Source: Lacipirellula limnantheis (GTDB taxonomy: Bacteria > Planctomycetota > Planctomycetia > Pirellulales > Lacipirellulaceae). From it: DNA of 64,000 nucleotides. Position numbers and translations under genes: made by a program. The stretch lies in NCBI RefSeq assembly GCF_007746075.1, contig NZ_CP036339.1, forward strand, positions 62,001 to 126,000, read 5' to 3'. Of this stretch, positions 45,141-54,000 are shown piece after piece; the first letter of the stretch is position 1; each line of letters begins with the position of its first letter. Under the pieces are notes generated by a model. That model searched no databases and was not told the DNA's origin. It worked only from the letters and a program-made list of their open reading frames with translations.

Positions 45141-45168
45141 CTGAACCCTGACCTCTGAACCCTGAACT
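45141..45168. repeat. Heptamer array, CTGAACC family, just upstream of folD
   Basis: Four direct 7-nt words: CTGAACC, CTGACCT, CTGAACC, CTGAACT, ending 10 bp before the folD start codon. No second arm is obvious, so it is a one-armed copy of the heptamer repeat type. It occupies the ribosome-binding region. Confidence 0.7.
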
Positions 45169-45178
45169 CTCACCGCCG

Positions 45179-46042
45179 ATGCCCGCCCAACTCCTCGACG
45201 GCAACGCTCTCGCCCGCCAGATCCGCAGCGAACTGACGACCGAGGTCGCTGAATTCATTGAGAACAACGGCGTCGTCCCGGCACTGGCCGCGGTGCTGGT
45301 CGGCGGCGACCCGGCGAGCCAGGTCTACGTTCGCAACAAGCGTCGCGACTGCGAGGAAGTGGGCATCAACAGCACGCTCCACCGGTTGCCTGAGACGACC
45401 ACGCAAGACGAGCTGCTCAACCTCATCGCCAGGCTCAATCGCGACGACGCGATCCACGGCATTCTCGTGCAACTTCCGCTGCCGCCGCAGATCGACAGCC
45501 GGGCGATTCTCGAAGCCGTCAGTCCGAACAAAGACGTCGACGCGTTCCATCCCGAGAACGTGGGACTGGTCGTCCAAGGCCAGCCGCGATTCCTCCCCTG
45601 CACGCCGGCTGCGGTGCAGCAGATCCTCGTGCGCAACAACGTCTCGATTGCCGGCCAGCATGTCGTCGTCGTCGGCCGCAGCGACATCGTCGGCAAGCCG
45701 TTGGCGATTATGCTCGCGCAACGCGGCCCGGGCGCCGACGCCACAGTCACCCTCTGTCACAGCCGTACGCCCGATCTTGGCGCCTTTACGCGCCAGGCCG
45801 ACATTCTGGTCGCAGCCATCGGCAAGCCGAAGTTCATCACGGCCGACATGATTCGGCCAGGGGCGACCGTGATCGACGTCGGCATCAACCGCACCGACGC
45901 CGGACTGGTGGGCGACGTCGACTTTGAGGCGATCCTGCCCGTCGCCAGCCGTATCACGCCGGTTCCTGGAGGGATCGGCCCGCTCACCCGGGTGATGTTG
46001 CTGGTGAACACCCTGACGGCGGCGCGCCAGCTGGAAATGTGA
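45179..46042 (+). CDS. folD: Bifunctional methylenetetrahydrofolate dehydrogenase / cyclohydrolase
   Basis: 287 residues. Interconverts methylene- and formyl-tetrahydrofolate, feeding purine and formylmethionine synthesis. Signature blocks: VLVGGDPASQVYVRNKRRDCEEVGI (catalytic Tyr and Lys), HGILVQLPLPPQID, HVVVVGRSDIVGKPLAIMLAQRG (nucleotide site) and PVPGGIGPLTRVMLLVNTL. Family-normal length. A heptamer array lies in its leader. Confidence 0.96.
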   Translation: MPAQLLDGNALARQIRSELTTEVAEFIENNGVVPALAAVLVGGDPASQVYVRNKRRDCEEVGINSTLHRLPETTTQDELLNLIARLNRDDAIHGILVQLPLPPQIDSRAILEAVSPNKDVDAFHPENVGLVVQGQPRFLPCTPAAVQQILVRNNVSIAGQHVVVVGRSDIVGKPLAIMLAQRGPGADATVTLCHSRTPDLGAFTRQADILVAAIGKPKFITADMIRPGATVIDVGINRTDAGLVGDVDFEAILPVASRITPVPGGIGPLTRVMLLVNTLTAARQLEM

Positions 46043-46218
46043 CTCGCGGTCGGGCAGGCGCGCGGCGCCGGCGGCAAGGCGCGGCATTTTTGTTGAATTC
46101 GCCCCTGCCAGTGGTATGCTGACCCGAACTAGCGAGCCGGGTCGTCCCGCCCCCGTCGCCGCAACTCCCGCGCGCCGCGCCGCCGTCGCCGCGTCACCCC
46201 GCCTCCGCAGGTCCAACG

Positions 46219-47295
46219 ATGTCCGATCCCGAAAGCGCCGGCTCCTTCTCCTTCGGCCGCGTCCTCATGCTGGTGATCCCACTCGCCCTGGTTGCTTGGG
46301 CCGCCAAAATGTACAGCGGTAATCTGGAGAACAGCGCCCAAGCGCGGCTGGAGCGAACGATGGCGTCCCGGCTACTCGCCGACGTCGCCTCGTCCGACAG
46401 TCTGAGTCAGAAGTTCGCCGACGCCGACGGCGATTTGCTCGCCGATTCGCCCCAGGACGAAAAAGCACTGCTCGATCCGGACACGATCAATTTCTCCTAC
46501 GTCGCCTCCAGCGATACCGAGGATGAAGCGGCAACGTGGAAGGAGTTCATCGCCGCCCTGTCGGAGAAGCTTGGCAAGCCGGTGAACCTCGTCACCTACG
46601 CCGACGTCGGCGAGCAGATGCGCGCCCTGCAGAACGGCGAGTTGCATGTCACCGCATTCGCCACGGGCGAAACGCCGGAAGCGGTCAACGAAGCCGGTTT
46701 CATTCCTGCGGCATGTTTTGCCGACGCCGACGGCAAGTTTAGCTACACGATGAAGATCATTGTCCCCGCTGGCAGCGACGTCAAATCGGTCGACGACGTC
46801 AAGGGAAAGCGGATGACTTTCGTCCGTCCGCGCTCCAATAGCGGTTGCACGGCCGCGCTGGTGATGCTGATGAAGGAGCACGACCTGCAGCCGGAACGCG
46901 ACTATAGCTGGGGGTGGTCCTTCGGTCACGAAAACTCAATCAAGGGCATCGCCGAGAAGAAGTTCATGGCCGCGGCCGTTGCGAGCGACATTCTGGCACG
47001 GATGATCGCCAACGGCGACATTGCTGAAAGCGACATTTCGGTCATCTACGAATCAAAGCCCTACCCGCCGGGCGTCGTCGGGTACGCCTACAACCTGAAG
47101 CCCGAACTGCGCGACGGCATCGTCGAGACGCTCACAACCTTTGATTGGAAGGGAACCGGTCTCGAAGCAGGCCCAGGCAAATCGGGGAGCGTGAAGTTCG
47201 CCCCGGTGGACTACAAGAAGGACTGGGAACCCGTCCGCGAGATCAACAAGGCCGGCGGCGAGTTGTTCACTAAACTCGCAGCCCCGGCGGCGTAG
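46219..47295 (+). CDS. PhnD-like phosphate/phosphonate-type substrate-binding protein, membrane anchored
   Basis: 358 residues. An N-terminal transmembrane anchor (VLMLVIPLALVAWAAKMYSG) replaces a cleavable signal. The type 2 periplasmic-binding domain has FSYVASSDTEDEAATWKEFIAALSEKLGKPVNLVTY, ALQNGELHVTAFATGETPEAV, KSVDDVKGKRMTFVRPRSNSGCTAALVMLM and YESKPYPPGVVGYAYNL, the arrangement of PhnD/PtxB proteins. No phnC or phnE lies adjacent, so the transporter, if any, is elsewhere or the protein has a sensing role. Substrate unproven. Confidence 0.88.
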   Translation: MSDPESAGSFSFGRVLMLVIPLALVAWAAKMYSGNLENSAQARLERTMASRLLADVASSDSLSQKFADADGDLLADSPQDEKALLDPDTINFSYVASSDTEDEAATWKEFIAALSEKLGKPVNLVTYADVGEQMRALQNGELHVTAFATGETPEAVNEAGFIPAACFADADGKFSYTMKIIVPAGSDVKSVDDVKGKRMTFVRPRSNSGCTAALVMLMKEHDLQPERDYSWGWSFGHENSIKGIAEKKFMAAAVASDILARMIANGDIAESDISVIYESKPYPPGVVGYAYNLKPELRDGIVETLTTFDWKGTGLEAGPGKSGSVKFAPVDYKKDWEPVREINKAGGELFTKLAAPAA

Positions 47296-47306
47296 AGGAG
47301 TTCGAA

Positions 47307-47383
47307 GGGGTCGGGGGCCTTTTGCCACTGGTAACTTTGTTTTCAGACTGAACCTACCAGAGTGGCAAAAGGCCCCCGACCCC
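47307..47383. terminator. Long perfect hairpin between convergent genes
   Basis: Arms at 47307-47329 and 47361-47383 are exact complements over 23 bp, with cores GGGGGCCTTTTGCCACT and AGTGGCAAAAGGCCCCC. The loop is about 31 nt. It starts just after the PhnD-like gene stop and ends at the stop of the TrmH-type gene, a position fit for a bidirectional terminator; it may also be another dispersed palindrome. Confidence 0.7.
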
Positions 47384-47384
47384 G

Positions 47385-48194
47385 TCAACGCTTGCCAGTG
47401 CGCTGCCGTTGCGCCTCGTAGAACAGCACCGCCGCCGTCGCCGAGACGTTCAGACTGTCGGCAATCCCCCGCATCGGCAGGCCGATGGCCGTCACCGCAT
47501 CGCCGCTCCATGCCGCGGTTAGCCCATCGGCTTCGCTCCCCAAGATGATCGCCGCGCCGCCGCGATAGTCGACCTCTGTGTAAAGCTGCGTCGCGTCTGG
47601 GCGGGCCGCGAACATTGGCAGCGCCAGACCCCGCAACCACTCCTGCACTTCGGCGCTCGTCGCTGTGCAAACATTGGCGCCGAAGACGGTCCCCAAACTC
47701 GCCCGAATCGTGTTCGGGTTAAATAAATCAGTCCGCGGATCGGCGATCACTACCGCATCGACGCCAGCGCCGTCGGCGCTCCGCAGCACGGCGCCGACGT
47801 TTCCAGGCTTTTCAAGCCCTTCAATCACGGCGACGAGCGGCGTCGTGGGCAGCTGCAGTCGATCGAGCGACCGCGTTGGCGTTTGCCCAATCGCCAGCAC
47901 GCCGCCCGTGCGCTCGCCGAAGCAAAGTTTCTCGAACACTTCCTCGGTCACCGTCGCCACCACCGCCGCCGTCTCGCCAACTCGCGTCGCCGCCGATCGC
48001 GTTTCGTCATCGACGCACCGCGGCTCGCAGATGAACGCCTCGACGATCTCGATCCCCGCCTCGATGGCTCGGAGCAATTCGCGGGCGCCGTCAATAACGA
48101 ATCGCCCCTGCCGTTCCCGTTGCCGCGCGAGACGCAGCTTCGCGGCTTCTTTGACGCGGACGTTTTGGCGACTGGTGATGTGCTGGGTGGACAT
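47385..48194 (-). CDS. TrmH/SpoU-family RNA 2'-O-methyltransferase
   Basis: 269 residues. SPOUT trefoil knot: motif 1 VIEGLEKPGNVGAVLRSADG, motif 2 AAIILGSEADGL, motif 3 IGLPMRGIADSLNVSATAAVLFYEAQRQ. The N-terminal substrate domain has KEAAKLRLARQRERQGRFVIDGAREL, which is the 23S rRNA/tRNA-type recognition region. The target nucleotide is not predictable. Confidence 0.92.
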   Translation of the reverse strand: MSTQHITSRQNVRVKEAAKLRLARQRERQGRFVIDGARELLRAIEAGIEIVEAFICEPRCVDDETRSAATRVGETAAVVATVTEEVFEKLCFGERTGGVLAIGQTPTRSLDRLQLPTTPLVAVIEGLEKPGNVGAVLRSADGAGVDAVVIADPRTDLFNPNTIRASLGTVFGANVCTATSAEVQEWLRGLALPMFAARPDATQLYTEVDYRGGAAIILGSEADGLTAAWSGDAVTAIGLPMRGIADSLNVSATAAVLFYEAQRQRTGKR

Positions 48195-48209
48195 GCGGCG
48201 ACTTAGTGA

Positions 48210-48602
48210 TTACATAGGACGGACCCGCGGACGGATCCATGCTTCCAGTTCGGGTTCGCCGATCTCACCAGACGCTAGACCCAAGATGATCTGCACTTGG
48301 TCAGGTTGCGGGGCTACCAGTGTCAAGCCATTCTGCTGCAAGAACATCTGACAGGCGATGAGTGACGTACGCTTATTCCCGTCGAAGAAGGGATGATTCT
48401 TCGCGATTCCGAAAGCGTACGAAGCGGCTAAGGCGATGACATCGGGCTTGGGAGCACTGTATGCCCATCGGTTCTGAGCCCGCGCTAACGCAGAAAGAAG
48501 CAAACCCTCGTCGCGGATTCCGGCAAGTCCGCCGAACTGCTGAAGTTGTTCAAGATGGAGGATCTTGAGGATCTTCTCATCAAGCCAGATAGGTTCGTTC
48601 AT
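48210..48602 (-). CDS. doc: Doc-type (Fic-fold) toxin
   Basis: 130 residues. The Doc motif HPFFDGNKRTS is in NHPFFDGNKRTSLIACQMFL, near residue 69. Doc toxins phosphorylate elongation factor Tu; that activity is established for P1 Doc and assumed here. The N-terminal ILHLEQLQQFGGLAGIRDEGLLLSALARAQN is the family start. It lies 3 bp after the antitoxin gene, so the pair is one operon. Confidence 0.92.
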   Translation of the reverse strand: MNEPIWLDEKILKILHLEQLQQFGGLAGIRDEGLLLSALARAQNRWAYSAPKPDVIALAASYAFGIAKNHPFFDGNKRTSLIACQMFLQQNGLTLVAPQPDQVQIILGLASGEIGEPELEAWIRPRVRPM

Positions 48603-48605
48603 CGG

Positions 48606-48836
48606 CTATTTCGCGAGCGCTTGCAAGGCTTCGCGATTTTCGGCGATCACTCGCCGGCCGATCTCAAGTTGCTCCGCTTGTTGCGGCGTTAGTGAGACGA
48701 TCTCCACGCCATTAGCGGTTTCGATAATACAGAGCTGATCGCCTTTGGCGAGTTTCAACCGCTCCACAACGTTGGGAGGCAGCACGACTCCCAGCGAACT
48801 TCCAACATCGGTAACGTGCGTTGTCGTCATAATCAT
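48606..48836 (-). CDS. AbrB/MazE-type antitoxin
   Basis: 76 residues. MIMTTTHVTDVGSSLGVVLPPNVVERLKLAKGDQLCIIE is a swapped-hairpin AbrB fold DNA-binding start. The start at 48836 is preceded 6 bp upstream by GGGAGGAG (48843-48850), a strong ribosome binding site; a frame reading upstream to 48932 lacks one. The N-terminal half should bind the operator (self-repression), and the C-terminal tail should cover the Doc toxin. A TATAGT upstream at 48854-48859 is a possible -10. Confidence 0.9.
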   Translation of the reverse strand: MIMTTTHVTDVGSSLGVVLPPNVVERLKLAKGDQLCIIETANGVEIVSLTPQQAEQLEIGRRVIAENREALQALAK

Positions 48837-48933
48837 GTCTTTCTCCTCCCCAACTATAGCTGACTGGCGAAGATCAAGACATGTCGGGATTGCACAAGGT
48901 TCGAGGCGTAGGGGGAACCGAAAACGCCTCAAT

Positions 48934-49021
48934 TAGCCGGACCGCCACGCGGTCCGGGGGCGGGGTCGAGCGGTTTTCTATGCCGTCGTACGCTGCGACC
49001 CGGAGGGCGTGGCCCTCCGGC
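48934..49021. repeat. Double GC repeat with the conserved 24-nt core
   Basis: The core at 48934-48957 is identical to 42551-42574 and to the minus strand of 29401-29424. The right hairpin GGAGGGCGTGGCCCTCC also matches the 42551-42624 copy. Located upstream of the antitoxin gene and past the methyltransferase stop. Confidence 0.85.
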
Positions 49022-49049
49022 TGTTGGCGGGTGGTTGAGGAAGGGCGAA

Positions 49050-49925
49050 TCACCCTGGCCAGCGGGCGGCCATGCCACTGGGGAGGCGGCGGCCGTCGGC
49101 GGTTGAGAGCGATAGCTCCATCGTTCGCGGCGGTTGACCGCAGCTGCCGAAGATTCCCTCGCTCAAATACGCCGAAAGCTCCGCGGGGCCGATGCCGGGT
49201 GTGTGGCAGGTGAGCAGCACGAACTTTGGCCTTCGTTCAGTCAGCTCGCCGCACAGTTCCAAGAGCGGCAGCAGGTCGCGTTTGATGTTCCACTCTTCTC
49301 CCTTGGGCCCATGCCCGTAAGTCGGCGGGTCAAGAATGATCGCGTCGTAGCGGTTGCCGCGCTTCACTTCACGGCGGCAGAATTTCAGCGCGTCTTCCAC
49401 GATCCAGCGGATCGGGTGTTGTGCCAGGCCCGCGGCGGCCGCGTTCTCCCGCGCGCGGGCGACGACGCTCTTCGCCGCATCGACATGGACGACGTTCGCT
49501 CCGCCCGCGGCCGCCGCCAACGAACTGCCGCCCGTGTAAGCAAACAAATTCAGCACACTGAGCGGCGGCCCTTGGGCCGCCACCCGCGGCGCGATCCAGC
49601 GCCAGTTATCCCACTGCTCCGGAAAGAGGCCGATCTGCCCCGATGGCAACGGTTCAAGCAGCATTTGGAACGAACGATCAACGCCGAGAGGCACGCGGAG
49701 CGTCCACTCGCGCTGCGGCCACTTCGCTGCTGCGGGCGACCACTCGCCATCGGCGGCGCGGTCGCCCTCGAAGCGTGCGATGGCGCCGCGCCACGCTTGC
49801 GGCTTAGTCTTCGTGACGCCCGCCGCCGACGGGCACGGCCGATCGAGCACCCAACCTGCAAACCGCTCTAACTTGCGCCCATCGCCAAAATCGATCAGCT
49901 CATAATCAGGCCAAGCGTTATTCAT
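49050..49925 (-). CDS. Class I SAM-dependent methyltransferase, RlmI/RlmK-like
   Basis: 291 residues from the ATG at 49925 (MNNAWPDYELIDFGDGRKLERF). LNLFAYTGGSSLAAAAGGANVVHVDAAKSVVARARENAAAAGL is the SAM site typical of rRNA large-subunit methyltransferases, and DAIILDPPTYGHGPKGEEWNI carries the NPPY/DPPxY catalytic motif. Target nucleotide is not readable. The PUA domain expected in RlmI is not evident; the N-terminal 110 residues are another beta domain. Confidence 0.9.
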   Translation of the reverse strand: MNNAWPDYELIDFGDGRKLERFAGWVLDRPCPSAAGVTKTKPQAWRGAIARFEGDRAADGEWSPAAAKWPQREWTLRVPLGVDRSFQMLLEPLPSGQIGLFPEQWDNWRWIAPRVAAQGPPLSVLNLFAYTGGSSLAAAAGGANVVHVDAAKSVVARARENAAAAGLAQHPIRWIVEDALKFCRREVKRGNRYDAIILDPPTYGHGPKGEEWNIKRDLLPLLELCGELTERRPKFVLLTCHTPGIGPAELSAYLSEGIFGSCGQPPRTMELSLSTADGRRLPSGMAARWPG

Positions 49926-49941
49926 GCTGCTTCGATCTTGA

Positions 49942-50064
49942 ACCACGACGACACGGCGAGCACGACGGCAGAAAGAACGAATAGCAGATCAACGCGTGCC
50001 AACAATTTGCAAGAGCGAATTGAATCGCCGTTGTATGTCGTCGTGCCCGTTGTGTCGTCGTGGT
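49942..50064. repeat. Inverted repeat of the CCACGACG family
   Basis: Arms 49942-49967 and 50039-50064 are near-complements over 26 nt. The left arm starts ACCACGACGACACGG and the right arm ends GTGTCGTCGTGGT. Same family as 12807-12971 and 15638-15746. It lies between the methyltransferase start and the SGNH hydrolase stop. Confidence 0.85.
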
Positions 50065-50068
50065 GAGA

Positions 50069-50749
50069 TTACTTCTTCACCACCAGCGGCATCACCAGCT
50101 CCGTCCAGATCTTGTAACCATCCTCATTCAAGTGCAGCCCATCCTCGACGAAGATATCCTCTCGCGGTTCCCCTTCTTCATCGAGCATCGCCGGCCAAAC
50201 GTCCAGGTACTCGATGTTGCCGAGCTCTTCGATGTCTTCCTGAATCAGCCGATTCGCTTCCTTGATCTTGTCGGCCAGCTTCCACCGCGCGATGCTTGGC
50301 TTGATCGAGATGAAGACGATCGGCAATTCCGGCTGCGGCCCGCGCACTTTCTCGACGAACGCGTGAAAGTCGTCGCGGACCTGCTCGGGGCTTTTGCCGC
50401 CAGCGATGTCGTTGTCGCCGGCGTAGAAGACGACGATCCGCGGTTGATGAATATTCACCAGCCGGTCGGCGTAGTGGGTCGAATCGCAAATCTGCGAGCC
50501 GCCGAACCCGCGGTTCACCACCGGCAAGTCGGGAAACCACTTGTTCGTGTTCCAGCCGCGGATGCTGCTGGAACCGAGAAACATGATTCCCCCCTTCGGC
50601 GGCGGCATCTTCTTGTCCTCCTCTTCGAATTTTGCAATCGCCTCGGCCCAAACTTCGGGCTTGCACGGCTTCGGGTCCTTAGCCCGCACGGCGGGCGCCA
50701 TGCTGGCGCCGAGTAATAAGCAAGTCAGCGCGGCCGCCGTCGATTGCAT
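50069..50749 (-). CDS. Secreted SGNH/GDSL-type hydrolase
   Basis: 226 residues from the ATG at 50749, which opens a signal peptide (MQSTAAALTCLLLGASMAPAVRA). SGNH blocks: GGIMFLGSSSIRGW (Ser), VNRGFGGSQICD (Gly), VVFYAGDNDIAGGK (Asn) and DGLHLNEDGY (Asp-x-x-His). Family members are esterases acting on acetylated glycans or lipids. No coupled neighbour. Confidence 0.9.
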   Translation of the reverse strand: MQSTAAALTCLLLGASMAPAVRAKDPKPCKPEVWAEAIAKFEEEDKKMPPPKGGIMFLGSSSIRGWNTNKWFPDLPVVNRGFGGSQICDSTHYADRLVNIHQPRIVVFYAGDNDIAGGKSPEQVRDDFHAFVEKVRGPQPELPIVFISIKPSIARWKLADKIKEANRLIQEDIEELGNIEYLDVWPAMLDEEGEPREDIFVEDGLHLNEDGYKIWTELVMPLVVKK

Positions 50750-50807
50750 CCCTCGCCTCCGCCGACGGGTAGCGTCGCGAGTTCGCCTCCAAGAATGCGG
50801 GTTCCAA

Positions 50808-50830
50808 CCGACCCCCCGGCGGAGCCGGGC
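50808..50830. repeat. Single GC hairpin, partial copy of the double GC repeat
   Basis: CCGACCCCCCGGCGGAGCCG, matching the right end of the 5971, 8786 and 21601 copies. It lies between the SGNH hydrolase start and the uvrA leader. Confidence 0.6.
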
Positions 50831-50929
50831 CCTGCCGGCAACCGCTGCTGCATGTTCAGTCGTCGCCATGATTGATCAAGCTCCTGCTGCGAACTCGAAA
50901 ACGCTTGTACCCGCCAAGAATCTTCGCCG

Positions 50930-50957
50930 TTGGCTTATCGCTGGACGGGCGTACAAT
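50930..50957 (+). promoter_or_regulatory. Candidate sigma70-type promoter of uvrA
   Basis: TTGGCT (50930-50935), 16-bp spacer, TACAAT (50952-50957). It would give a leader of about 120 nt before the ATG at 51082. I see no good LexA box nearby. Confidence 0.5.
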
Positions 50958-51049
50958 ACGAGATTCGCGCCACAGACGATTTTCAGCCTCGACCCACCGA
51001 CCTAGCCGAAGAAGTCCGAGAGACTCGCTTTCCCTCTTCTTCCCCCAGC

Positions 51050-51077
51050 CTCAGGTCTATAGCCTACAGCCTCTCTG
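51050..51077 (+). repeat. Heptamer array just upstream of the uvrA start
   Basis: Four 7-nt words in succession (CTCAGGT, CTATAGC, CTACAGC, CTCTCTG), ending 4 bp before the start codon. The only inexact partner arms of this type are inside the gene itself. It overlaps the ribosome-binding region. Confidence 0.5.
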
Positions 51078-51081
51078 CCGC

Positions 51082-54000
51082 ATGCCCGCCTCCGACATCA
51101 TTATCAAAGGCGCCCGCGAACACAACTTGCGGAGCGTCGACGTCACCCTCCCCCGCAACCAGCTGATTTGCCTCACCGGCGTCTCGGGGAGCGGCAAAAG
51201 CTCGTTGGCGTTCGACACGCTCTTCGCCGAGGGGCAGCGGCGGTACGTCGAAAGCCTGTCGACGTTTGCGCGCCAGTTCCTGGGCCAAATGCCCAAGCCC
51301 GACGTTGACCACATCAGCGGCCTCAGCCCCTCGATCTCGATCTCCCAGAAGTCCTCCGGCAACAACCCCCGCTCGACCGTTGGGACGATTACCGAAATCT
51401 ACGACTTCCTCCGGGTCCTCTACGCCCGCGTCGGCCAGGGCCACTGCCCCAAGTGCGGCAAAGTGATTACCGCCCAAAGCCGCGAGGCGATCATCGGCCG
51501 GATCGAGCAGCTCCCCGCGAAGACGAAGTTCATGGTCCTCGCGCCGGTCGTCCGCCGGCAAAAAGGGGAGTTCAAGGATCTGTTTGAGGACCTGCAGAAG
51601 CAAGGCTTCGTCCGCGCACGCGTCGACGGACGCGTGGTGCTGCTGACCGAAGCCCAGTCGCTCGACCGGCAAATGCGGCACGACGTCGAGGTGGTGATTG
51701 ATCGCCTCGTCGCGGGACCGGCGATCCGCACGCGCCTAGCGGAGGCGGTGGAGCTCGCGCTCAAGCTGGGTGACGGCAACCTCATCGTCACGCCCGAAGT
51801 CGACAACCCACAGCCGAGCATCGAGCTCGATGACGAGGACCGCGCTGAGCTCGCAGATCGCGATGCAGAACAAGAAGCCCCCACTCCCAAACGCGTTAAC
51901 CGCGCCGCGTCAGCGAAGCGCGCCCCCACCGGAGATGACAACAGCGACGAAGAGGAAGCCGAACCCGCCGCCCCCCCTGCGGCCCGCGGCCGCCACAAGG
52001 GCCACGGCCAACCAGGCGACATCACCCTCAGCGCCGACTACGCCTGCAATTCCTGCGGCATCAGCTTCCAGCCGCCGACGCCGCAACTCTTCAGCTTCAA
52101 CAGTCCGCAGGGGATGTGCCTCTCCTGCGACGGCCTCGGCGAGATGTTCAGCTTCGATCCGGCGAAGCTCGTCCCCGATTCGTCGTTGTCGTTCGCTAAG
52201 GGCGCCATCGAACTCATCGGCGCGTGGAAAGATCTCGGCCGCTGGAAGCGCCACATCTACGCCGGCGTCGCCGAGACGATGGATCGCAAGCTCGACTTGG
52301 GCGAGCACTATCTCCTCGAAACGCCCTGGAGCGAGCTCTCCGAGGAGCAACGCCGCATCTGGCTGTGGGGAACCGGCAGCGAGCATATCACCTACACCTG
52401 GCGCAACGGCAAGGCATCGCAGAAGTACGGCGGCACGTTCGACGGCGTTATCCCGGAGCTGCTCGAAAAGTATCGCTCGGCCAAGAGCAAGTCGCTCATC
52501 GCCAAGCTCGAGCAGTTCATGAACGTCATCCGCTGCCCCGATTGCGACGGCAAGCGGCTCAACGAGCAAGCTTGCGCCGTCCGCCTCACGACCTCCGACG
52601 CGGCGTTTGCCGGCGACCCGACGCTCACGCTCCCCGCTATCTGCTCGTTGCCGATTTCCGAAGCGGAAAAATTCTTCAGCGGGCTGGTCCTCGACAACAC
52701 TCAGCAGCAAATCGCCGAGGAAGCGCTCAAGGAGATCCGCGGTCGGCTCGGATTCCTCGCGAACGTCGGCCTGGAGTACCTGAGCCTCGACCGCACGGCC
52801 CCGACGCTCAGCGGCGGCGAGTCGCAGCGCATTCGCCTCGCCGGCCAAGTCGGCTGCGGATTGGTCGGCGTCCTCTACATCCTCGACGAACCCTCGATCG
52901 GCCTCCACCCCCGCGACAACGACCGGCTGCTGGCCACGCTTGAACGCCTGCGCGATCTCGGCAACACGGTCGTCGTCGTCGAGCACGACGAAGACACGAT
53001 GCGGGCCGCCGACCACATCATCGACTTCGGCCCCGGCCCCGGCGTGCGCGGCGGCAAGGTCGTCGGCATCGGCAAAGCGAAAGACGTCGAGAAGTCGAAG
53101 GAGAGCGTCACCGGAGCGTACCTTTCGGGTCGACGGCGCATTGAAGTCCCCAAGCACCGGCGTGGCGCGAATGGGGAAGGCGGAATGGGGAATGGGGAGA
53201 ACGCCAAGCGAGCCGGGTCGTCCCCAACCTCGGCGCCCGCCCCATTCCCCATTCCTCATTCCCCACTAGCATCCCAACCGGTTCTGCGAGTCGTCGGAGC
53301 GCGACACAACAACCTACGCAACGTCGACGTTGAAATCCCCCTGGGAAAATTCGTCTGCGTCACCGGCGTCAGCGGCAGCGGCAAGAGCTCGCTCGTCAAC
53401 GACATCGTCAGCGAGTCGCTCCTCCGCGATCTCATGGGAGGCAAAGGCGTTCCCGGCGAGCACGATCGCATCGAAGGGATCGAGCAACTCGACAAGTTGA
53501 TTGCCATCGATCAAACCCCCATCGGCCGCACGCCTCGCTCGAACCCGGCCACTTACATCAAGGTCTTCGACGAGATCCGCAACCTCTACGCGCAGCTCTC
53601 TGAATCAAAGCGTCGCGGCTACAAGCCCGGTCGGTTCAGCTTCAACGTCGTCGGCGGCCGCTGCGAGGCCTGCAGCGGCAATGGCTCGAACAAGTTGGAG
53701 ATGGATTTCCTCGCCGACGTCTGGATCACCTGCCCCGTCTGCCAAGGGCATCGCTTCAATCACGAAACCCTCCAGGTGCTGTTCAAGGGGAAGTCGATCT
53801 CCGAAGTCCTCGACATGGACATCCAGCAGGCGATGGAGCATTTCGAAAATGTCCCCGCGATCTACGACCGCCTCGCGACGCTCCACGCGGTCGGCCTCGA
53901 CTACATGAAGCTCGGCCAACCGTCGCCGACGCTTTCCGGCGGCGAGGCCCAGCGCATCAAGCTCGCCCGCGAGTTGGTGAAGAAGAGCACCGGGCGGACG

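Noticed and set aside
45170..46216. 348-residue open frame on the minus strand
   Set aside because: Antisense of folD.
50872..51081. LexA/SOS box before uvrA
   Set aside because: Neither CTG-N10-CAG nor GAAC-N4-GTTC forms were found at a sensible position.
51910..53259. 449-residue open frame on the minus strand
   Set aside because: Antisense of uvrA; same for the frames at 54379-55386 and 56362-57627.
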